Assembly: GCA_023267415.1 (NCBI GenBank)
Contig: JAHFNM010000006.1
Span: 1 to 24,911 of the forward strand
Length of the DNA: 24,911 nt
Source of the DNA: Candidatus Nomurabacteria bacterium
Lineage (GTDB): Bacteria; Patescibacteriota; Minisyncoccia; Phycocordibacterales; UBA9973
Direction: 5' to 3'
Shown: positions 1-5,809 of the stretch, piece by piece
Numbering within the stretch: position 1 is the first letter of the stretch
How the letters are laid out: every line of letters starts with the position of its first letter
Notes under the pieces: generated by a model
The model's input: the letters and a program-made list of their open reading frames with translations, nothing else
Told to the model about the DNA's origin: nothing
The model's database searches: none
Program-made: the position numbers and the translations under genes

Positions 1-91
1 TTTCTTCACTATGCCAGTATTTTGCGAATAGTATTGTACAGGCAATGTTTACTCCAAGTGGAATCGTCCACCAGTATTTGTTTTTTTTCAT
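1..91 (-). CDS. N-terminal fragment of a small membrane protein (runs off the window)
   Basis: The reverse strand opens at an ATG at 91 and reads 30 codons without a stop to the window edge. The start is MKKNKYWWTIPLGVNIAC, followed by TILFAKYWHSEE. A short basic head is followed by a hydrophobic stretch, so a membrane anchor or signal-anchor is likely. A strong promoter lies 150 bp upstream with a structured leader between them, which supports this as the first gene of a transcription unit leaving the window. There is no Shine-Dalgarno sequence. The family is not recognised and the gene is incomplete. Confidence 0.4.
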   Translation of the reverse strand, partial: MKKNKYWWTIPLGVNIACTILFAKYWHSEE

Positions 92-234
92 ATCTATGGA
101 ATTTTTAAGGTTTCGAAAATCGTTCTTCCCCTATGGTCCAACCAAGCGCGTATAGCCTCGGTTCGGAAGGGAAGTCAATGGTGTATATATTGATTCGGTA
201 AAGGTTTTCACCCGTACCTACTCTTTTCAGGTTC
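92..234 (-). other. Structured 5' leader or candidate small RNA
   Basis: About 140 nt lie between a predicted start site near 234 and the ATG at 91. Read on the minus strand, they fold into a short ACCU...AGGU hairpin (216-232), a GGU-GAAA-ACC tetraloop hairpin (203-212), and a 50-nt hairpin (125-174). The last closes with CUUCCC/GGGAAG and has an inner 10-bp stem with one bulged G. This is far more structure than expected in an organism where most genes have no leader at all. It could be a riboswitch-like leader or an independent small RNA. No known Rfam family was recognised by eye. Confidence 0.4.
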
Positions 235-240
235 GACAGT

Positions 241-269
241 ATTCTACACTATTTTTGACAAAAAGTCAA
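241..269 (-). promoter_or_regulatory. Strong sigma-70-type promoter
   Basis: On the minus strand TTGACT (269-264) and TAGAAT (246-241) are separated by exactly 17 nt. Predicted +1 is near 234. It fires away from the tRNA genes into the structured leader and the small membrane protein. Confidence 0.7.
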
Positions 270-280
270 TATGTATGGAT

Positions 281-317
281 AATGAAAAAACGCCTTATAT
301 CAAGGCGTTTTTTCATT
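281..317. terminator. Bidirectional intrinsic terminator after the tRNA genes
   Basis: A near-perfect hairpin with stem AAAAAACGCCTT/AAGGCGTTTTTT gives a U-tract on both strands. It lies just past tRNA-Leu(TAG) and ends the minus-strand tRNA transcripts. It also insulates the promoter at 241-269. Confidence 0.8.
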
Positions 318-341
318 ATTTGACGTACTTCATATGCAGAG

Positions 342-422
342 TGCCGGAGAGAGGACTCGAACCTCCACGGATTGCTCCACCAGTTCCTAAGACTGGCGCG
401 GCTACCATTACGCCACTCCGGC
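342..422 (-). tRNA. tRNA-Leu (anticodon TAG)
   Basis: Acceptor GCCGGAG pairs with CTCCGGC, with discriminator A. The anticodon arm CCAGT-CTTAGGA-ACTGG gives anticodon TAG. There is a long variable arm (class II) and a normal TTCGAGT T loop. CCA is not encoded. It is the second gene of the pair transcribed from 549-576. Confidence 0.93.
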
Positions 423-458
423 ACTCTATATACGATGCTATAGATGCATTACTACGGG

Positions 459-531
459 TCCACCCGGTTGGAATCGAACCAACGACCAATCGATTAAGAG
501 TCGAGTGCTCTACCAGCTGAGCTACGGGTGG
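459..531 (-). tRNA. tRNA-Lys (anticodon CTT)
   Basis: Acceptor CCACCCG/CGGGTGG with discriminator A. Anticodon loop CTCTTAA gives CTT, and the T loop is TTCGATT. It is followed 36 nt later by tRNA-Leu(TAG), so the two probably form one transcript ending at 281-317. Confidence 0.93.
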
Positions 532-548
532 ATGTATAAAACAAAACA

Positions 549-576
549 AGTATACCTTTTTTTACACACTTTTCAA
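549..576 (-). promoter_or_regulatory. Promoter for the tRNA-Lys / tRNA-Leu(TAG) pair
   Basis: Minus-strand TTGAAA (576-571), a 16-nt spacer, and TATACT (554-549). Predicted +1 is ~10 nt before tRNA-Lys. The same TTGAAA-16-TATACT layout drives tRNA-Tyr at 9107-9134. Confidence 0.65.
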
Positions 577-577
577 G

Positions 578-606
578 CGGTGCCCAAGGTGTAGTCGCCG
601 ACTACA
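578..606 (-). pseudogene. Decayed 3' half of a tRNA-Leu
   Basis: CGGTGCCCAAGGTG at 578-591 is identical to 722-735, the acceptor 3' strand plus flank of tRNA-Leu(TAA). Read on the minus strand, it is preceded by a T-arm-like hairpin (TGTAG stem, 7-nt loop, CTACA) at 590-606. The loop no longer matches TTCRANY and no 5' half is present. It could be a remnant of a duplicated tRNA or an attachment-site-like copy of the tRNA 3' end left by an integration or excision event. Confidence 0.5.
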
Positions 607-678
607 TCGACAGGTACTTTTTGATCTCATTTGCGAGTATGTAAATTCGATAACAAAAAGTCTTTCGACTCCCACCCG

Positions 679-698
679 ATTGTGAAGCAGTTCACAAT
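679..698. repeat. Perfect 8-bp inverted repeat between tRNA genes
   Basis: ATTGTGAA-GCAG-TTCACAAT forms a perfect hairpin with a 4-nt loop just downstream of tRNA-Leu(TAA). There is no U-tract on the minus side, so it is not a classical terminator. It could be a processing or anti-exonuclease hairpin, or a dyad operator. The rest of 607-724 holds nothing else recognisable. Confidence 0.5.
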
Positions 699-724
699 CT
701 CTCGATCACTCTTGTTGAGCACGG

Positions 725-808
725 TGCCCAAGGTGGGAGTCGAACCCACACGCCTGTTGAGGGCTGGGGATTTTAAGTCCCCTATGTCTACCATTCCATC
801 ACTCGGGC
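725..808 (-). tRNA. tRNA-Leu (anticodon TAA)
   Basis: Acceptor GCCCGAG/CTTGGGC with discriminator A. Anticodon arm GGGGA-CTTAAAA-TCCCC gives TAA. It has a class II variable arm and a TTCGACT T loop. A36-A37-A38 make it an expected MiaA substrate. The gene is followed by CCG rather than CCA. Confidence 0.93.
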
Positions 809-833
809 AAGTGATATCACTACTCGCACATTG

Positions 834-904
834 AGACCTGGGCGGGAATCGAACCCGCGATGAGGGATTTGCAGTCCCTTGAATTACCACTTTTCTACCA
901 GGTC
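834..904 (-). tRNA. tRNA-Cys (anticodon GCA)
   Basis: Acceptor GACCTGG/CCAGGTC and anticodon arm AGGGA-CTGCAAA-TCCCT give GCA. The T loop is TTCGATT. It starts 33 nt after the rbfA stop, so it may be read through from the infB operon as well as from a local promoter. The A37-A38 context suits MiaA. Confidence 0.93.
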
Positions 905-921
905 ATTTGCGGTACCCAAAG

Positions 922-930
922 ACTATATCA
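922..930 (-). promoter_or_regulatory. Possible extended -10 promoter for tRNA-Cys / tRNA-Leu(TAA)
   Basis: Minus-strand TGATATAGT has the TGn-TATAGT form of an extended -10. It ends 17 nt before the tRNA-Cys 5' end, in the short rbfA-tRNA gap. No clear -35 was found. Confidence 0.4.
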
Positions 931-937
931 GGTATTA

Positions 938-1264
938 TTATTCTTTCAAAAGTGCGTTGATGTGGTCGCGCTGCTGTTCGCCGTGGTCCGGAATGACGCG
1001 AAGCGAGGGGATCGCGCGGGAGCGGATCTTTTCGCGCAGTACGCGACGAAGCTCGCCCAGGTTTCGGTTTACGAAATCGAGCGCGGCTTTTTCCTTGTTC
1101 TCGGGAAAGACGGAGATAAAGAGCGTCGCTCCGTTGCCTCGTTTGGTGAGGACGGTGTGAGTCACGGTGATGAGCGCCTGTCTGTTGCCTTCGCGCTCAA
1201 AGAACATCGCGGCTTCGCGAGTGATGGCATTCTCAAGTTTTTCGTTGTGGTCGCGGATCGGCAT
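938..1264 (-). CDS. rbfA: Ribosome-binding factor A
   Basis: A 108-residue protein, the usual size for RbfA, a single KH-like domain that binds the 30S subunit and helps mature the 5' end of 16S rRNA. Family-typical features are the basic MPIRDHNEKLENAITREA start, a central LITVTHTVLTKRG-ATLFISVFP strand region, and the AAL-FVNRNLGELRRVLREKI helix. The conserved RIPSL element is changed to RAIPSLRV, followed by PDHGEQQRDHINALLKE. It begins 7 nt after the infB stop. infB-rbfA linkage is widespread in bacteria, so it is the third gene of the DUF4446-infB-rbfA operon. No separate promoter was seen. Confidence 0.9.
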   Translation of the reverse strand: MPIRDHNEKLENAITREAAMFFEREGNRQALITVTHTVLTKRGNGATLFISVFPENKEKAALDFVNRNLGELRRVLREKIRSRAIPSLRVIPDHGEQQRDHINALLKE

Positions 1265-1271
1265 ATGAGTT

Positions 1272-2795
1272 TTATTCGATGACTTTGGTTATGGCTTCGA
1301 TCATGTCTCCCGGAGCGATCTCGATGCGCGATTCGATCAAGCATCCGCAGGCCAGGCCTTCAACGACGGTCTTGGTCTTTACCTTGCTCTGCTCAAGACC
1401 TACGATGGTGCCTCGGCCGATTTCGCCTTCGCGGCGAAGGATGCGCACATCATTGCCGACGCTGATCTCTCCCTGTTGCACGGTGCCTCCCACGACCTGG
1501 CGGTCTTTTGTCTTGGAAAATATTTTCTGCGCTTTAAGGATTCCTCCGACTACGAGCGTTTCCACTCGAGGCCGGCGTTCCTCAAGGAGAGCTGCGAGGT
1601 GTTCGGAGAGTTTGTAGATGATGTCGAAAGTGTAGACAGGAACTTGGAGCTGTTCGTTGAGATCGCGGGCGCGGGCATCGAGCTTTGTATTGAACCCAAC
1701 GATGATCGCCTCTGGATCCACTCCAGCCATGCGAACGTCGTTTTCTCCGATCGTTCCGACGCCGGCAGAAAGGATCTTCCATCCGATCGAAGGCTGAGCC
1801 AGTTTTTGGATCTCAGATACGACGGCATCAGCGGTGCCTCCGGTGTCGGTGCGAATGATTATTGGAATGCGCTTCTCTTGGACGATGGCTGCGCTGGCAT
1901 TCTTGCCTGTCTGTGAATGCAGATGTTCGCGGTATTCCTTTGCAGCCTGCTCAGCTTCATTCTTTGTCGCAAAGCTCTGGAAGAGTTCTCCGACAGGGGG
2001 CATTTCGCTCCAGCCGACTATGCCCACAGGCTGAGAGAGTGTGGCGCTGTCGATAGGCTTGAGATTGTAGTTTTCCATGATGCGCGTGTTTGCGATCGCG
2101 CTTCCGCAGACGATATGCATGCCTTTCTTGAGCGTGCCGTTCTGGACGATGAGCGTGGCAGTGATGCCTCGGCGCGCGTCGAGATGCGATTCGATCATGA
2201 TGCCTTCTGCGGGAATGCTTGGGTTTCCAGAGAGTTCGGCGATGTCGGCCACAAGAAGGATAGTTTCAAGGAGCGAATCCATGCCGGCACCGGTCTTTGC
2301 CGAGATCTCTGCGAACGTAATGTCTCCGCCGAATCCTTCGAGATAGATGCCTTTTTCTGCAAGGTCCATCTTTACCTTTTGCGGATTGGCGTTGGGTTTG
2401 TCGATTTTGTTGATGGCGACGACGAATGGAATGTTTGCCTCCACGATCGTCTTCCACGCCTCGATGGTCTGTGCCTTTACCGAGTCTTCAGCCGAGACAA
2501 CGAGGATGGCGATGTCGCCAGCCTGTGCTCCGCGGTTGCGCATACCCTTGAATGCTTCGTGACCAGGTGTGTCGAGGAAGGTGATGGTGCGGTCCTTGCC
2601 TTCGGCATCCTTGTGTGCCACTTCATAGGCAGAGAGATGCTGCGTGATACCTCCGGCTTCGCCCTCTACGACGCTCGTTTTACGGATGTAGTCGAGAAGA
2701 GTCGATTTGCCGTGGTCGATATGACCCATGACAACCACGATTGGTGCGCGGGGTACTTTCTGCTGAGGTTGTTCGGGGGATATGATTTTTGCCAT
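1272..2795 (-). CDS. infB: Translation initiation factor IF-2 (short form)
   Basis: A 507-residue GTPase that brings initiator tRNA to the 30S subunit and promotes 50S joining. G1 is GHIDHGKST (residues 24-32; the usual form is GHVDHGKT), G2 lies in the GGITQHLSAYEV region, G3 is DTPGHEAF and G4 is NKID. Domains II, III and the C-terminal initiator-tRNA-binding domain follow, ending in ARIEIAPGDMIEAI-like sequence. The protein starts about 23 residues before the G domain, so the long N-terminal region of E. coli IF-2 (~890 residues) is absent. Compact IF-2 is common in reduced genomes. It lies 8 nt after the DUF4446 stop and 7 nt before rbfA. Confidence 0.95.
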   Translation of the reverse strand: MAKIISPEQPQQKVPRAPIVVVMGHIDHGKSTLLDYIRKTSVVEGEAGGITQHLSAYEVAHKDAEGKDRTITFLDTPGHEAFKGMRNRGAQAGDIAILVVSAEDSVKAQTIEAWKTIVEANIPFVVAINKIDKPNANPQKVKMDLAEKGIYLEGFGGDITFAEISAKTGAGMDSLLETILLVADIAELSGNPSIPAEGIMIESHLDARRGITATLIVQNGTLKKGMHIVCGSAIANTRIMENYNLKPIDSATLSQPVGIVGWSEMPPVGELFQSFATKNEAEQAAKEYREHLHSQTGKNASAAIVQEKRIPIIIRTDTGGTADAVVSEIQKLAQPSIGWKILSAGVGTIGENDVRMAGVDPEAIIVGFNTKLDARARDLNEQLQVPVYTFDIIYKLSEHLAALLEERRPRVETLVVGGILKAQKIFSKTKDRQVVGGTVQQGEISVGNDVRILRREGEIGRGTIVGLEQSKVKTKTVVEGLACGCLIESRIEIAPGDMIEAITKVIE

Positions 2796-2803
2796 AGATA
2801 ATG

Positions 2804-3265
2804 TTAGAGGCTTGCATCTTTTTGTGCTTCGATGACCACTCCTTGTTCTTCAGGTGTGAGTTCGATATCGGACTTTCCGTTTACGATCGGCTTTGCAAAC
2901 ACGCTCATGCGCTCGCGCGAGTAGAGGCTGGAGAACACGACTCCGTTGCCGTCTTCGTTCATGATCGCCACAGCGAAGCTTTGCGTGCCTCCGACGTCTG
3001 GGAATGGATTGAAGCGAATGAGTTTCACTCCGCGTCCGAGTTTGGTGATGCGGCTGTCGTGATGCGAGAGATGTCTTGCGTGCATGTCGCCCTGGTCGTT
3101 GAGTGCTTGTACTTGCGCTCCGATGTCGGCGATCAGTCCTTCAAGTGAATGAGCCTTGGATCCCTTAAAGATTTTTTTCAGGCGGATTTCGATCCGAACG
3201 ATAAAAACCAAGGCAATTGCCATGAGAATAAAAAGGACTCCAAAAAGGAGGGTGTTTGTACTCAT
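2804..3265 (-). CDS. DUF4446-type membrane-anchored protein
   Basis: A 153-residue protein of unknown function. An N-terminal hydrophobic helix (about residues 6-26, LLFGVLFILMAIALVFIV) is followed by a basic amphipathic or coiled segment (RLKKIFKGSKAHSLEGLIADI) and a compact domain. That domain contains the motif GRGVKLIRFNPFPDVGGTQSF, typical of DUF4446, and a strand rich in GNGVVFSSLYSRE. The start at 3265 is chosen because a strong promoter (-35 TTGTAT, 17 nt, -10 TATACT) ends 9 nt before it. The same frame is open much further upstream to 3943, but that extension is antisense to the cysteine desulfurase. It is the first gene of the infB-rbfA operon, which hints at a link to growth or translation. 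Confidence 0.8.
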   Translation of the reverse strand: MSTNTLLFGVLFILMAIALVFIVRIEIRLKKIFKGSKAHSLEGLIADIGAQVQALNDQGDMHARHLSHHDSRITKLGRGVKLIRFNPFPDVGGTQSFAVAIMNEDGNGVVFSSLYSRERMSVFAKPIVNGKSDIELTPEEQGVVIEAQKDASL

Positions 3266-3274
3266 ACGGAACGG

Positions 3275-3303
3275 AGTATATACTAAAACGACCCTAAATA
3301 CAA
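3275..3303 (-). promoter_or_regulatory. Promoter of the DUF4446-infB-rbfA operon
   Basis: Minus-strand TTGTAT (3303-3298), 17-nt spacer, TATACT (3280-3275). The -10 ends 9 nt before the ATG at 3265, predicting a leader of only ~3 nt. Confidence 0.7.
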
Positions 3304-3328
3304 AGTATTTTGGAGTCCTGAAAAAGTC

Positions 3329-4546
3329 ATGAAATTCAAAAATATACTCAAAAAAAGAACTTATATGGACTATGCGGCTGGAGCGCCGCTTCTTCCTGTT
3401 GTTCAGAGAGAAATGCGTCAGGCAGAAAGACTGTTTGCCAATCCAAGCTCGATCCACAAAGACGGAGTGTTGGCACGCCAGGCGCTCGAAGGAGCGCGAA
3501 AGGCGATCGCCGATGTTTTGCATGCATTGCCTGACGAGATCGTGTTTACGGGAAGCGGAACCGAGGCGAACAATCTTGCGATCATGGGAGTGTTCAAGCA
3601 CGCACGTCTGTCGCCAGAATTTGCCGGGAAGGATTTGCATATCATAACGACTGCGATCGAGCACTCTGCTGTACTCGAGACTTGCTGGCATTTGGAAAAA
3701 GTTGGAGCGCAGGTGACATATCTGCCTGTCGACGAACAGGGATTGATCGACTTGAAGGAATTGCGTTCGGCTTTGCGTCCAGAAACGATTCTTGTTTCGA
3801 TCGGCTATGCCAACAATGAGATTGGAGCGATCCAGCCAATAAAGGAGATCGCAAAAGAGATCCGCCACTATAAAAAATATGCAGCTGAAAGCACAAAGAC
3901 AAAAGGAAATTTGTACCCGCTCTTCCATACCGATGCGTGCCAAGCTGTCGCTTATTTGAACTGCAATATGGAGCAGCTTGGCGTCGATCTTTTTTCATGG
4001 AATGGTACGAAGCTCGGCGGCCCTCATGGAATCGGCGCATTGTATGTTTCGCGCAATGTTCCGATCGATCCAATGCAGTATGGAGGAGGTCAGGAACGGG
4101 GATTGCGCTCGGGTACTGAGAATATTGCGGGATCAGTGGGTATGGCCGCCGCACTTACCGAAGCAGAGAATATAAAAGAAAAAGAAGTCCCGTTTTTGCA
4201 GATCCTGCAGTCGTACTTTATCTCAGAGGTCAAGAGTACTTTTCCTGAGGCGCGCATCAACGGAAGCCAGGAATTTCGCTTGCCAAACAATGTGCATGTT
4301 TCTTTCCCGAATATTTCCAGCGAGCTCTTGGTTTTGGAGCTGGACGCAAAAGGTATAAGCGCCTCAGCGGGCAGCGCATGCGACAGTGCGAAGGATATAT
4401 CCTCACACGTCCTCGAAGCACTCTATGGAAAAGAAGATGCGGAAAAATGGGGAAGCGTGAGGTTCTCGTTCGGACGAGGGACGACAAAGCGTCAAATAGC
4501 ATTCGTCCTGAAATCATTGAAACAGATTTTTGAAAAGTATAAATAA
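3329..4546 (+). CDS. Cysteine desulfurase (NifS/IscS family, class V aminotransferase)
   Basis: A 405-residue PLP enzyme that takes sulfur from cysteine for Fe-S clusters or tRNA thiolation. Visible landmarks are the N-terminal YMDYAAGAPL, cofactor-binding GSGTEANNLAI (75-85), EHSAV with His111, HTDACQA (200-206), PLP-lysine region FSWNGTKLGGPHGIG with Lys228, and catalytic-loop ASAGSACDSA with Cys351. RFSFGRGTT is near the C terminus. The residue before the PLP lysine is Thr, where IscS has His. The long FEKYK tail and the insertion KYAAESTKTKGNLYPL are unusual. A GGAG at 3312-3315 sits 13 nt before the ATG, one of few possible ribosome-binding sites here. It is followed at once by a terminator, so it is probably monocistronic. 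No iscU or thiolase partner is nearby. Confidence 0.92.
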   Translation: MKFKNILKKRTYMDYAAGAPLLPVVQREMRQAERLFANPSSIHKDGVLARQALEGARKAIADVLHALPDEIVFTGSGTEANNLAIMGVFKHARLSPEFAGKDLHIITTAIEHSAVLETCWHLEKVGAQVTYLPVDEQGLIDLKELRSALRPETILVSIGYANNEIGAIQPIKEIAKEIRHYKKYAAESTKTKGNLYPLFHTDACQAVAYLNCNMEQLGVDLFSWNGTKLGGPHGIGALYVSRNVPIDPMQYGGGQERGLRSGTENIAGSVGMAAALTEAENIKEKEVPFLQILQSYFISEVKSTFPEARINGSQEFRLPNNVHVSFPNISSELLVLELDAKGISASAGSACDSAKDISSHVLEALYGKEDAEKWGSVRFSFGRGTTKRQIAFVLKSLKQIFEKYK

Positions 4547-4572
4547 AAGAAGCGCTCTGTAAGCGCTTCTTT
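4546..4572 (+). terminator. Intrinsic terminator after the cysteine desulfurase
   Basis: AAAGAAGCGC-TCTGTAA-GCGCTTCTTT hairpin followed by GTTTCTTT. It overlaps the last base of the stop codon. It may also serve the convergent small gene at 4591-4785. Confidence 0.8.
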
Positions 4573-4590
4573 GTTTCTTTCTGAGAATAT

Positions 4591-4785
4591 TCATTCTTCC
4601 TTGTCTATGTTGTACCCAATTATTTCTTCGTTATCATAGACAGGCTTCACTGTTATTGGGATGGTGATTTCGTTTGTTGGTGGCGGTTTTGTGCCAACCC
4701 AGCCAACGCTATATCCCGCTTCAAGAGCTTTTTCGCATTTCTCCTGAGAATATTTTCCTTCCTTATAAAATAGAGTCGCGCCCAT
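4591..4785 (-). CDS. Small hypothetical protein
   Basis: A 64-residue acidic protein starting MGATLFYKEGKYSQEK. A likely helix (EKCEKALEAGYSVGWVG) is followed by a Pro/Thr-rich strand region (PPPTNEITIPITVKPVY) and an acidic tail ending NIDKEE. No membrane segment and only one Cys. It is AT-rich compared with its neighbours and convergent with the cysteine desulfurase. There is neither a Shine-Dalgarno sequence nor a well-placed -10. The family is not recognised. The protein-like composition argues that it is real, but a chance frame cannot be excluded. Confidence 0.5.
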   Translation of the reverse strand: MGATLFYKEGKYSQEKCEKALEAGYSVGWVGTKPPPTNEITIPITVKPVYDNEEIIGYNIDKEE

Positions 4786-4882
4786 AACGTATATTTTTAT
4801 TTACATTAAAATTAATCTAAAAATAAGTCAAATGAATGTATTTTTGGTTGCATGCTGTCCGTAATTCCTAATTTGACTCCTA

Positions 4883-4891
4883 TGATATACT
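4883..4891 (+). promoter_or_regulatory. Extended -10 promoter, leaderless layout
   Basis: TGA-TATACT ends exactly 6 nt before the ATG at 4898, placing the predicted +1 on the start codon. No -35 at 17 nt, but the TGn extension can compensate. Confidence 0.65.
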
Positions 4892-4897
4892 GGGCAT

Positions 4898-5725
4898 ATG
4901 GATCAGGAAATTCGCCCTGTTGAAATCAAAGACCTGAACAAGACGCAGCTTATTTGGCTGGCCGTCCTCCTTTCGTTCGTTGTTTCCATTGCTACCGGTA
5001 TCGTGACCGTCACCCTTATGCAGCAGGCTCCGACCGGTGTGACCCAGACTATTACTCGCGTAGTTCAGCAGACAGTTGAGAAAGTCGTTCCGGGATATAT
5101 GCCACAAAAAACACAAACCGTCATCGTGAAAGAAGATGATCTGGTTGCAAATGTGGTGGGCATGGTCCGCGGAGCTACCGGTGCACTTCTGATGTCAAAA
5201 GATTCTACCGAACCTATCGACACTGTTTATTCGATCGGCGGGGGAGCTTTCATTACCGGCGATGCAACCATCGATGGAATGCAGCCGTATTACATACGGT
5301 TCGGATCGGGTACGTATCCCGTAAAGACCTTTACTGTTTCTCCGCTCGGATTTTCACTCCTCACCGCTCCGACCGTTCTCGCTGACAACAAAGACATGCC
5401 AAAGGTTTCTTTTGCAAATGAATCTGATATCAAGACAGGCATGAGTGCCGTCATTGTTTCTCGAACAGCAGTGCGAAAGGGAATTATTCAGTCGATACAA
5501 AAAGGCGCCGACGGAATGGATTCAAGCGAGATTATCTTGGATCCCGAAGTTGCTCAGAGTCTGACCGGTGCGATCGCGGTCAATCTTGATGGAGCAGTGC
5601 TCGGATTAGTTATGCCGAAAGGGGATTATGGAACGGCAATATTGGGTGCAGATGCAATCTCGAAATTCATTACAAACCCTATTGTTCCGACTACTCCGAC
5701 ACCCACAATTCCTCCCGCGCAATAA
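4898..5725 (+). CDS. Membrane-anchored HtrA/trypsin-like protein lacking the catalytic triad
   Basis: A 275-residue protein with a short cytoplasmic head, one transmembrane helix (about 19-41), a stalk (42-75), a beta-rich domain (about 78-258) and a Pro/Thr-rich tail. The domain follows the order of a trypsin-like fold: GGGAFIT near 114-120, IRFGSGTYPVKTF (133-145), FSLLTAPTVL (152-161), MSAVIVSRTAVRKGIIQSI (182-200), and LTGAIAVNLDGAVLGLV (222-238). In active HtrA proteases the last stretch is GNSGGPLVN-DG--IG. Here the Ser motif, the TNxHVV histidine and the D-DLALL aspartate are all missing. It may therefore be a pseudoprotease that binds extracytoplasmic peptides. It lies just upstream of the Clp ATPase. 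The fold assignment is by eye. Confidence 0.6.
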   Translation: MDQEIRPVEIKDLNKTQLIWLAVLLSFVVSIATGIVTVTLMQQAPTGVTQTITRVVQQTVEKVVPGYMPQKTQTVIVKEDDLVANVVGMVRGATGALLMSKDSTEPIDTVYSIGGGAFITGDATIDGMQPYYIRFGSGTYPVKTFTVSPLGFSLLTAPTVLADNKDMPKVSFANESDIKTGMSAVIVSRTAVRKGIIQSIQKGADGMDSSEIILDPEVAQSLTGAIAVNLDGAVLGLVMPKGDYGTAILGADAISKFITNPIVPTTPTPTIPPAQ

Positions 5726-5726
5726 T

Positions 5727-5754
5727 TTGACTTTAGCAATAAAAATGGTATTAT
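5727..5754 (+). promoter_or_regulatory. Promoter of the Clp ATPase gene
   Basis: TTGACT (5727-5732), 16 nt, TATTAT (5749-5754), preceded by TGG as an extended -10. It predicts a ~49-nt leader before 5810, unlike the leaderless neighbours. No CIRCE element was seen. Confidence 0.55.
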
Positions 5755-5809
5755 AGAATCGTTCGCAATCCAGTTTAAGCTTTTCATTTTAATTTTTACA
5801 TTTACTCCA

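Noticed and set aside
125..174. SRP RNA candidate
   Set aside because: The conserved GGAA-type tetraloop and AGCAGCC side of helix 8 are not present.
125..232. 5S rRNA-like words (UUCCGAACC, GAGUAGGU) in the leader
   Set aside because: They occur in the reverse of the 5S order, and the overall fold and length do not fit 5S rRNA.
1917..2801. 294-codon plus-strand frame opposite infB
   Set aside because: Its codons mirror infB, it has no family motifs, promoter or start signal; it is a shadow of the coding strand.
3266..3943. N-terminal extension of the DUF4446 frame to 379 residues
   Set aside because: It is antisense to the cysteine desulfurase and runs through the operon promoter; the family begins at the hydrophobic helix after 3265.
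5771..5792. GTTTAAGCTTTTCATTTTAA before the Clp ATPase as a fourth GTTTAG box
   Set aside because: It matches only with insertions, lies downstream of the promoter, and is not followed by a -10 at 9-10 nt.
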